DNA of 11,396 nucleotides, taken from NCBI GenBank assembly GCA_023415605.1, contig JAEZKB010000119.1, positions 1 to 11,396 of the forward strand, read 5' to 3'. How positions within the stretch are numbered: position 1 is the first letter of the stretch; every line of letters begins with the position of its first letter. Below the pieces are notes generated by a model. It searched no databases, had not been told where the DNA came from, and saw nothing but the letters and a program-made list of their open reading frames with translations. Position numbers and translations under genes: made by a program. The DNA comes from Pseudomonadota bacterium. GTDB taxonomy: Bacteria; Pseudomonadota; Alphaproteobacteria; Rhizobiales; Devosiaceae. Of this stretch, positions 1 to 6,014 are shown piece after piece.

Positions 1-145
1 TGGATGAGTGGAGCGCCTGGACCGGGGGGCGATGCATGACAAATGCGCAATCGGTCAGTCGGATCGCGTCTGGTTTTGTCTGCCCAGTGGTCATCAGACC
101 TCTTCCTTTGGGGCAGGAGAGAAGGGCCATGGCCCGATCCCGCCG

Positions 146-166
146 TTCGGCCCGTTGCAGGCCGAA
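146..166. repeat. Inverted repeat, 7-bp stem with 7-nt loop
   Basis: TTCGGCC at 146-152 is repeated as GGCCGAA at 160-166. No T tract follows on either strand, so it does not look like an intrinsic terminator. It could be part of a structured 5' leader of a leftward transcript, or chance in GC-rich DNA. A second perfect palindrome (GGGCCATGGCCC, 124-135) lies 10 nt to its left. Confidence 0.4.
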
Positions 167-326
167 ATTCCAATGCCGAGGCGTCAAATGTGCCGCATTT
201 TCAGAGCCGGAGCCAATCACTTAGCGTGGTCCCGGCCCGCCGCCACCGCTCCCTTGGCGACCGACAATCAGGCCGGTCCGGCACAAGGATTTGGCAGGCA
301 AGCGCCTCACTTCAAGCCTTTAGGGG

Positions 327-347
327 TGTTGCTGCCAATTGGCAACA
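327..347. repeat. Palindrome/hairpin, operator-like
   Basis: TGCCAATTGGCA at 333-344 is a perfect 12-bp palindrome. The wider segment can also fold in another register, pairing TGTTGC (327-332) with GCAACA (342-347) around a 9-nt loop. Placed about 130 nt upstream of the amidase start in a gene-free region, it could be a protein-binding site or part of an RNA leader. I do not recognise a matching regulator. Confidence 0.35.
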
Positions 348-476
348 GGAAAGTCGAAACCGCCGGGGACAGGGCAGTTTTGGATTGCGCGACAACAGCC
401 GATAACTTGCTTTTGACTATCAACCTGCTTAACGCCCCAGAATCGCCCGAACCGTCTGGCGAACTCTCTGGCTCAT

Positions 477-1787
477 ATGGGGAGCATGTCCGCATTGTTC
501 AATTCTATCGGGTCCGGCGGACAGACCGGCGCATTGGCGCGGCTTTTTTCGGCCCTTCTGCTCACTTTCGCGGTGTCAGGACCGGCGCTGGCGCAGACCA
601 CGAGCCCGACCGACTCAGCCGTCGAAGATCCGCGCGGCGGCGTGTCGACACTGCCCGAGGTGCTCGATGCGCGCGTCACCGCAACGCCCGAACGGGCGCG
701 GTTGATCATCGACCTTTCCGGTCCCACCGAATTCGCCATCGTTTCATTGGCCAATCCCAATCGCATCGCCATTGACGTCAAATCGACCGGCACGCGCATT
801 GCGGTCCCCCCGGACGTCGCAGGCGGCGGCATAGTCGCCAAGTACATGGTCGAGCTGGCGGAGCCGGGCCGGGTGCGCACCATGCTCGACCTCTCCACGC
901 CATCCCAGGTGCAGCAAGCCTATATTCTCGACGCGGTCGGCGATCAGCCGGCGCGGCTTGTGGTCGATCTCATCACTGACACGCCGGAGCACTTTGCCGA
1001 AAAGGTCGCAGCTGACCTTGCGGCTTCCGCCGCCAACCAAGGCGTGCCGCCCGAGGCGCTCTCCACCGATCCGGGCACGCATGGCGCGGCCTTGGCGGTG
1101 CGGCCTCTGGTGGTGATCGATCCCGGCCATGGCGGCGTCGACAATGGCGCCTCTGCCCCCAATGGCGTGCACGAAAAGAACATCACGCTCGCCTTTGCAC
1201 TCGATTTGCAAAAGATCCTGGTCGAATCCGGCCGGTACGACGTGGCGCTGACGCGCGAGGGTGACACCTATCTCACCCTCAATGAGCGGGTGGCGCTGGC
1301 CCGGGCCAACAAGGCCGATCTTTTCATCTCACTCCACGCCGACAGTTTCCAGCAAGCGGAAATCCGCGGCGCCAGCGTCTATACGCGCGATGAGAAAGCC
1401 ACTGACGTGCTCGACAAGGTCTTGGCGGAAAACGAGAACAAGTCCGACATCGTCGCCGGCTTCACCATGCCGACCACGGAGCCGGCCGTGGTCGATATCC
1501 TCGTCGACCTGATGCGGCGCGAGATGCGGAAGTCGTCGTATATTGCGGCCCAGGCCATTGTGCACCAGCTCGAGCCCAGCGTCGCCATGCGCCGCTTCCC
1601 GGTGCGCCAGGCCGACTTCTTCGTGCTGCAGGCCCCGGATGTTCCGTCGGTGCTAGTCGAACTCGGCTTCCTCTCCAACGCCAGCGACATCGCCAACCTG
1701 CAGAAGTCCGACTGGCGCGAACGGGTGGTTGAAGCCCTTGCCCGTGGCGTCGCCGACTATTTCGACAGCGCGCAAAAGCAGGAATAG
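477..1787 (+). CDS. amiC: Periplasmic N-acetylmuramoyl-L-alanine amidase (AMIN + Amidase_3)
   Basis: This zinc enzyme cleaves the bond between N-acetylmuramic acid and L-alanine in peptidoglycan, and in the AmiC family it helps separate daughter cells. The 436-residue product has a signal peptide (hydrophobic residues about 23-38, probable cleavage after Ala-Leu-Ala at 39), an AMIN septum/peptidoglycan targeting domain at about 58-170, a linker, and an Amidase_3 domain at about 210-432. Visible active-site residues are the zinc ligands H218 (DPGHGG), E233 (HEKN) and H287 (SLHAD), and the catalytic E395 (VELGFLSN). The insert at about 320-375 corresponds to the regulatory helix region seen in divisome amidases that need a LytM-type activator. 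Two ATGs are possible (477 and 486). I kept the first, since the GGGGAG before the second is too close, and neither has a good ribosome site. The gene starts a co-directional set with PBP1A, a PDF-like gene and prfB. Confidence 0.95.
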   Translation: MGSMSALFNSIGSGGQTGALARLFSALLLTFAVSGPALAQTTSPTDSAVEDPRGGVSTLPEVLDARVTATPERARLIIDLSGPTEFAIVSLANPNRIAIDVKSTGTRIAVPPDVAGGGIVAKYMVELAEPGRVRTMLDLSTPSQVQQAYILDAVGDQPARLVVDLITDTPEHFAEKVAADLAASAANQGVPPEALSTDPGTHGAALAVRPLVVIDPGHGGVDNGASAPNGVHEKNITLAFALDLQKILVESGRYDVALTREGDTYLTLNERVALARANKADLFISLHADSFQQAEIRGASVYTRDEKATDVLDKVLAENENKSDIVAGFTMPTTEPAVVDILVDLMRREMRKSSYIAAQAIVHQLEPSVAMRRFPVRQADFFVLQAPDVPSVLVELGFLSNASDIANLQKSDWRERVVEALARGVADYFDSAQKQE

Positions 1788-1805
1788 GGGCTGTTGCGGC
1801 GGAGC

Positions 1806-1826
1806 CACGGCCCTCAAACGGCCGTG
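1806..1826 (+). terminator. GC-rich hairpin after the amidase gene, possible weak terminator
   Basis: CACGGCC at 1806-1812 pairs perfectly with GGCCGTG at 1820-1826 around a 7-nt loop, 18 nt after the amidase stop codon. No T tract follows (AAACCG), so it is not a typical intrinsic terminator. It may only slow or stabilise the transcript between the amidase and the PBP gene. Confidence 0.35.
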
Positions 1827-1832
1827 AAACCG

Positions 1833-1861
1833 TCCACAATTCCGCCTCTCTCTGCTATGAT
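1833..1861 (+). promoter_or_regulatory. Candidate sigma-70-type promoter for the PBP1A gene
   Basis: TATGAT at 1856-1861 is a 5/6 match to the -10 consensus. TCCACA at 1833-1838 (4/6 match to TTGACA) lies exactly 17 nt upstream. Transcription would start near 1868 and leave a leader of about 50 nt before the ATG at 1918. The -10 continues into GATTC (1859-1863), a GANTC site methylated by CcrM in Alphaproteobacteria. A second -10-like GATAAT lies at 1867-1872 but has no matching -35. Confidence 0.4.
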
Positions 1862-1917
1862 TCCCGGATAATTCGCGCTGGCTGCGTCGCGCTGCGCTTG
1901 GTAGGGTTCTCGACTAT

Positions 1918-4347
1918 ATGCTCAGACTACTCGGCTGGCTCTTTGGTTTCGGCATGTTCTGCGCGCTTGGCGCGGTCGCCGTGGCGGCGGTCTATCTCGC
2001 CGATCTCAGCAACAAGCTGCCCGATTACACTGTGCTCAAGGACTACCAGCCGCCGGTCACGACGCGCGTGCATGCCGCCGACGGCACGCTGCTAGCCGAA
2101 TATGCCCGCGAACGCCGGCTGTTCCAGCCGATCGAGACGATCCCGGCGCAGCTCCTGCAGGCCTTCATCTCGGCCGAAGACAAGGATTTCTACAAGCACG
2201 GCGGCCTCGCTTTCGACGGCATCATCCGCGCGCTGCGCGATAACATCATGGCCAAGATCGATGGCAATGATACGATACAAGGCGGCGGCTCCAGCATTAC
2301 CCAGCAGGTGGCGAAGAACTTCCTCCTGTCGTCGGAACAGACCTGGGACCGCAAGATCCAGGAAGCCATCCTCGCGTTGCGCATCGAGAGTACGTTCTCC
2401 AAGGACAAGATCCTCGAGCTCTACGTCAACGAAATCTTCCTTGGCCTCAATTCCTACGGTGTGGCCGCGGCGGCGCTCAACTATTTCGATAAGGCGCTCT
2501 ACCAGCTGTCGCTGTCGGAAAGCGCCTATATCGCGGCGCTGCCCAAGGGGCCGAACAACTATCATCCGTTCCGCCGGCCCAAGCAGGCCATCGAGCGCCG
2601 CAACTGGGTGCTCGATCGCATGGCCGAGAATGGCTACATCACCCAGGCGCAGGCCGACGAAGCCAAGCAGGATCCACTCAATGTCGTGCCGCGCCAGTCA
2701 GGCAGCCAGCTCTATTCGGCCGAGTATTTCACCGAGGAGGTGCGCCGCCAGCTCGGCAAGCTCTATGGCGAAGAGGAGCTCTATGGCGGCGGGCTCAGCG
2801 TCCGCACCACGCTGGTGCCGAAACTCCAGGAGTATGCGCGTAAAGCGCTGATGGATGGGCTCATCGCCTATGACCACGGCGAAGGCTTCCGCGAGCCGGT
2901 GGCCACGATCGACATTTCCGGTGACTGGGGCGTTGCGGTCAACGCCATTAAGCCGCTGAGCGACGTGCCGGAATGGACGCTGGCAGTGGTCCTGGAGATG
3001 GGCGCCAACGAGGCCAAGATCGGGCTCCGCCCGGTAACCGACATCGAAGGCAAGGTCGCCCCGGAGCGCAACACCGGCACTCTGGCCGGCTCCGACATCA
3101 AGTGGGTCAGCAAAAAACTGCAGGACGTGCTCAAGGTCGGCGACGTCGTCTATGTTTCGCCTGTTGCGGACAAGCCGGGCAGCTATACGCTCGAACAGGT
3201 CCCCGAACTGGAGGGAGCGCTGGTCGCCATGGACCCGCGTACCGGCCGTGTGCTGGCCATGGTGGGCGGGTTCTCGTTTGCCGAATCCGAGTTCAACCGC
3301 GCCACTCAGGCGCTGCGCCAGCCCGGTTCGTCGTTCAAGCCGATCGTCTATTCGGCGGCGCTCGACAATGGGTATACGCCGGCTTCGGTGGTGCTCGACG
3401 CGCCGCTCGAAATCGTCAATGGCGACGGTTCGGTGTGGCGGCCGGAAAACTATGCGCAGCAGTTCTACGGTCCGCAGACCCTTCGCCGCGGCATCGAGCG
3501 CAGCCGGAACGTCATGACCGTGCGGCTCGCGAAGGATATCGGCATGCCGCTGATCTCCGAATATGCCAAGACCTTCGGCATCTACGACAATCTGCAGCCG
3601 CTGCTCGCCATGTCACTGGGCGCCGGCGAAACCACCGACATGCGGATGACGGCCGCCTATGCCACCATCGCCAATGGCGGCCGTCGCATCACCCCGACGC
3701 TGATCGACCGCATCCAGGACCGCTACGGCAAGACCGTTTACCGCCACGACGAGCGGGTGTGCGACGGTTGCACCGCCGATGGCTGGCACCAGCAGGCCGA
3801 GCCGCTGATCATCGACAACCGGGAGCAGGTGCTCGACCCGATGACGGCCTACCAGATCACCTCGATGATGGAAGGCGTGGTGCAGCGCGGCACTGGCACC
3901 GGCGCCAAGCGCCTCGGTCGACCGGTAGCCGGCAAGACCGGGACCTCGAACGACTACAAGGACGCGTGGTTCATCGGCTTTACGCCGGAACTTGCCGTCG
4001 GCGTCTATGTCGGCTTCGACACGCCGCGGAACATGGGCCGGCAGGCCACGGGGGGTGAAATGGCGGTGCCGATTTTCACCGAGTTCGTCTCCAAAGCGCT
4101 AGAAGGTGCGCCGCCGACCCCGTTCAACATGCCGCCCGGCATGTCGCAGGTGTGGATCGACCCCGCGTCGGGCGTCAAGGCGATGGGTGGCGAGGCGGCG
4201 ATCTATGAGGCGTTCAAGCCCGGCACTGGTCCGAACCTCATCACCTCGGTGATCGGCGTCGACTCCAACGCCTTCATGAACATCGAGTCCGGTGGCGGCA
4301 CTGACCCCTCCACCGACATCACGATGGGTCGCGGCGGGCTGTTCTAG
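1918..4347 (+). CDS. mrcA: Penicillin-binding protein 1A, bifunctional glycosyltransferase/transpeptidase
   Basis: This inner-membrane class A PBP polymerises lipid II into glycan strands and cross-links the peptides on the periplasmic side. The 809-residue product has a short cytoplasmic start and one membrane segment (about 4-28). A GT51 glycosyltransferase domain follows at about 48-225, with catalytic E87 in EDKDFYKHGG, the GGGSSITQQ motif at 122-130 and RKIQEAILALRIE at 145-157. An OB-type insert domain lies at about 318-425, and the transpeptidase domain at about 432-725 has SxxK with nucleophile S471, SRN at 529-531 and KTGT at 673-676. All catalytic motifs are intact and the length is normal for the family. 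Residues 615-618 form a CxxC pair in the transpeptidase domain. The ribosome site is weak (TAGGG about 10 nt before ATG). The stop is 2 nt before the next gene, so the two are probably translated together. Confidence 0.97.
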   Translation: MLRLLGWLFGFGMFCALGAVAVAAVYLADLSNKLPDYTVLKDYQPPVTTRVHAADGTLLAEYARERRLFQPIETIPAQLLQAFISAEDKDFYKHGGLAFDGIIRALRDNIMAKIDGNDTIQGGGSSITQQVAKNFLLSSEQTWDRKIQEAILALRIESTFSKDKILELYVNEIFLGLNSYGVAAAALNYFDKALYQLSLSESAYIAALPKGPNNYHPFRRPKQAIERRNWVLDRMAENGYITQAQADEAKQDPLNVVPRQSGSQLYSAEYFTEEVRRQLGKLYGEEELYGGGLSVRTTLVPKLQEYARKALMDGLIAYDHGEGFREPVATIDISGDWGVAVNAIKPLSDVPEWTLAVVLEMGANEAKIGLRPVTDIEGKVAPERNTGTLAGSDIKWVSKKLQDVLKVGDVVYVSPVADKPGSYTLEQVPELEGALVAMDPRTGRVLAMVGGFSFAESEFNRATQALRQPGSSFKPIVYSAALDNGYTPASVVLDAPLEIVNGDGSVWRPENYAQQFYGPQTLRRGIERSRNVMTVRLAKDIGMPLISEYAKTFGIYDNLQPLLAMSLGAGETTDMRMTAAYATIANGGRRITPTLIDRIQDRYGKTVYRHDERVCDGCTADGWHQQAEPLIIDNREQVLDPMTAYQITSMMEGVVQRGTGTGAKRLGRPVAGKTGTSNDYKDAWFIGFTPELAVGVYVGFDTPRNMGRQATGGEMAVPIFTEFVSKALEGAPPTPFNMPPGMSQVWIDPASGVKAMGGEAAIYEAFKPGTGPNLITSVIGVDSNAFMNIESGGGTDPSTDITMGRGGLF

Positions 4348-4349
4348 GC

Positions 4350-4841
4350 TTGCCGTTGGTCCTCTATCCCGATCCGCGCCTCAACCAACCGGCTGTGCCA
4401 CGGGCGGTCGACGACAGCCTGCGCGCCATCGGCACGCGGCTATTGGAGGCGGCGAAGGCGGCGCAGGCTTATGGGCTGGCGGCAGTGCACATGGGAGCCG
4501 TGGCCCCGGTGGTGGTGATTTCGGCCGATCCCGACCCGGCTCAGCGCGATTACCTGCTGCTCTACAATCCCGAGGTGCTCGGAGTCGCCGAAAAGACTGT
4601 GATCGGCCCGGAGGGATCGGTGTCGATGCCGGACGTCCAAGTCGAGATCATGCGGCCGGTCTGGGCCGAGATCGCCTATGACGACGAGACGGGTGCGCGG
4701 CAGACGCGGCGGCTCGAGGGTCTTCCGGTCCGCATCGCGCTCCATGAGATCGACCAGATGAACGGCGTGTTCTTCCTGAACCGCTTGTCGCGGCTCAAGC
4801 GCGACATGGTGCTCAAGAAGTGGAAGAAGCGCGCTGGTTGA
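4350..4841 (+). CDS. Peptide deformylase-like protein with degenerate metal site
   Basis: The 163-residue product is recognisably of the peptide deformylase family: LYPDPRL at the start, YGLAAVHMG at 41-49 for motif 1 (GhGLAAxQ), EGSVSMP at 88-94 for motif 2 (EGCLSxP) and LHEIDQMNG at 131-139 for motif 3 (QHExDHLxG). True deformylases bind Fe/Zn through the Cys of motif 2 and both His of motif 3. Here these are S90, H132 and Q136, so two of three ligands are lost, while the catalytic E133 remains. Motif 1 Gln is His (H47). I therefore do not expect normal removal of N-formyl groups; a scaffold or binding role on nascent chains or ribosomes is only a guess. The TTG start at 4350 is chosen because the family N-terminus begins there; a second TTG lies at 4356. 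No clear ribosome site is present, so coupling to the PBP stop 2 nt upstream is likely. A lysine-rich tail ends the protein. Confidence 0.88.
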   Translation: MPLVLYPDPRLNQPAVPRAVDDSLRAIGTRLLEAAKAAQAYGLAAVHMGAVAPVVVISADPDPAQRDYLLLYNPEVLGVAEKTVIGPEGSVSMPDVQVEIMRPVWAEIAYDDETGARQTRRLEGLPVRIALHEIDQMNGVFFLNRLSRLKRDMVLKKWKKRAG

Positions 4842-4892
4842 TCCGGGCGGCGCAGTCCTCTACATGAGCCCTTCGAACGAACGGGTTGAATC

Positions 4893-6014
4893 ATGCGCGC
4901 GGAAATCGAGAAAGTCGTGGCCGAAATCGAGCAGGTGCTGAGCCTACTCAAGAGGCATCTCGACTGGGATACGGCCGAGGCCCGCCTCGACGACCTCAAC
5001 GCCCGCACCGAGCATCCCGATTTCTGGAGCGACCCCGAGAAGGCGCGCGGCATCATGCGCCAGCGCGACGAACTCGACGCGCAGGTCAAGAATGTTCGGC
5101 AGTTCGAGGCGGCGATCCGCGACAATACCGAACTGATCGAGATGGGCGAAGCCGAGGGCGACGCCGAGATCGTCAAGGACGCCGAGGCGGCGCTCAACGA
5201 GACGCTGCAGGCGGCGCGCACGGCGCAGGTCGAGACCCTGCTTTCGGGCGAGGCCGACGCCAATGACTGCTATCTCGAAATCCATGCCGGCGCGGGCGGG
5301 ACCGAGAGTCAAGACTGGGCCTCCATGCTGCTGCGCATGTACACGCGCTGGGCCGAACGCCGGAAGTTCAAGGTCGAGACCATGGAAATCCACGATGGCG
5401 AAGAAGCCGGCATCAAGTCGGCGACCATCAAGGTGTCCGGGCACAATGCCTATGGCTGGATGAAGACCGAGAGCGGCGTGCACCGGCTCGTCCGTATTTC
5501 GCCTTATGACAGCGCGGCGCGGCGCCACACCAGCTTCTCGTCGGCCTGGGTCTATCCGGTGGTGGATGACACCATCGAGATCGAGATCAACGAAGCGGAC
5601 CTGAAAGTCGACACCTACCGCTCGTCGGGCGCCGGCGGTCAGCACGTGAACACCACGGACTCGGCTATCCGTATCACCCACGTGCCTTCGGGCATCGTGG
5701 TCGCCTGCCAGGCGGAGCGCAGCCAGCACAAGAACCGCGCTACTGCCATGGCAATGCTCAAGGCGCGGCTCTACGAAGTCGAGTTGCAGAAGCGGGAAGA
5801 GGCGGCCAACGCCGCCGCCGAGGCCAAGACCGATATCGGCTGGGGCCACCAGATCCGCAGCTACGTGCTGCAGCCCTACCAGATGGTCAAGGACCTGCGT
5901 ACCGAGGCCGAAACGTCGAACACGGCGGCCGTGCTGGACGGTGACCTCGACATGTTCATGGAAGCTTCGCTGGCCAGCCGCATCGGCGGCCATGCCGACA
6001 AGACCGACGCCTAG
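4893..6014 (+). CDS. prfB: Peptide chain release factor 2
   Basis: RF2 recognises UGA and UAA stop codons on the ribosome and triggers release of the finished protein. The 373-residue product has the helical domain 1 (about 1-110), the central PCRF region and the RF-1 class domain with GGQ at 248-250, whose Gln is normally methylated by PrmC. The stop-codon recognition tripeptide SPF of E. coli RF2 appears as SPY at 203-205, and HTSF follows at 212-215. The gene is one open frame: at the place where E. coli has the +1 frameshift site, the codons read CTC GAC (4959-4964) with no in-frame TGA, so RF2 is not autoregulated by frameshifting here. It lies 51 nt after the deformylase-like gene on the same strand and ends with TAG, which overlaps the stop of the converging gene. 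The ribosome site is poor. Confidence 0.97.
   Translation: MRAEIEKVVAEIEQVLSLLKRHLDWDTAEARLDDLNARTEHPDFWSDPEKARGIMRQRDELDAQVKNVRQFEAAIRDNTELIEMGEAEGDAEIVKDAEAALNETLQAARTAQVETLLSGEADANDCYLEIHAGAGGTESQDWASMLLRMYTRWAERRKFKVETMEIHDGEEAGIKSATIKVSGHNAYGWMKTESGVHRLVRISPYDSAARRHTSFSSAWVYPVVDDTIEIEINEADLKVDTYRSSGAGGQHVNTTDSAIRITHVPSGIVVACQAERSQHKNRATAMAMLKARLYEVELQKREEAANAAAEAKTDIGWGHQIRSYVLQPYQMVKDLRTEAETSNTAAVLDGDLDMFMEASLASRIGGHADKTDA

Larger units (their letters stand above)
1..476. other. Intergenic region with inverted repeats, possible divergent leader/promoter region
   Basis: I see no gene here. The open frames crossing it have no recognisable motif and run on as shadows of the amidase. It contains a 12-bp palindrome at 124-135, a 7-bp stem with 7-nt loop at 146-166 and a hairpin at 327-347. 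A TTGACT at 413-418 with CAGAAT at 438-443 (19-nt spacing) is a weak + strand promoter candidate. TTGCCA on the - strand (within 333-344 palindrome) followed at 17 nt by TAAAGG is an equally weak leftward candidate. In many Alphaproteobacteria the RNase E gene (rne) lies divergently upstream of the amidase-PBP1A-prfB genes and rne mRNA in E. coli has a long autoregulatory leader. A long leader here is therefore plausible, but no rne coding sequence is visible at the left edge. Confidence 0.5.

Noticed and set aside
8..775. A 255-codon open frame starting in the gene-free left region and running into the amidase gene
   Set aside because: The part after 477 is out of frame with the amidase and the part before it has no family match or good ribosome site.
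2973..4058. A 361-codon open frame on the + strand inside the PBP1A gene
   Set aside because: It overlaps the transpeptidase domain, where the PBP frame carries all catalytic motifs. Its product is rich in Arg, Gly and Ala without any domain.
4944..5993. A 349-codon open frame on the - strand, opposite prfB
   Set aside because: Antisense shadow of a well-conserved gene, with no recognisable motif and a composition typical of reverse-frame reading of GC-rich DNA.
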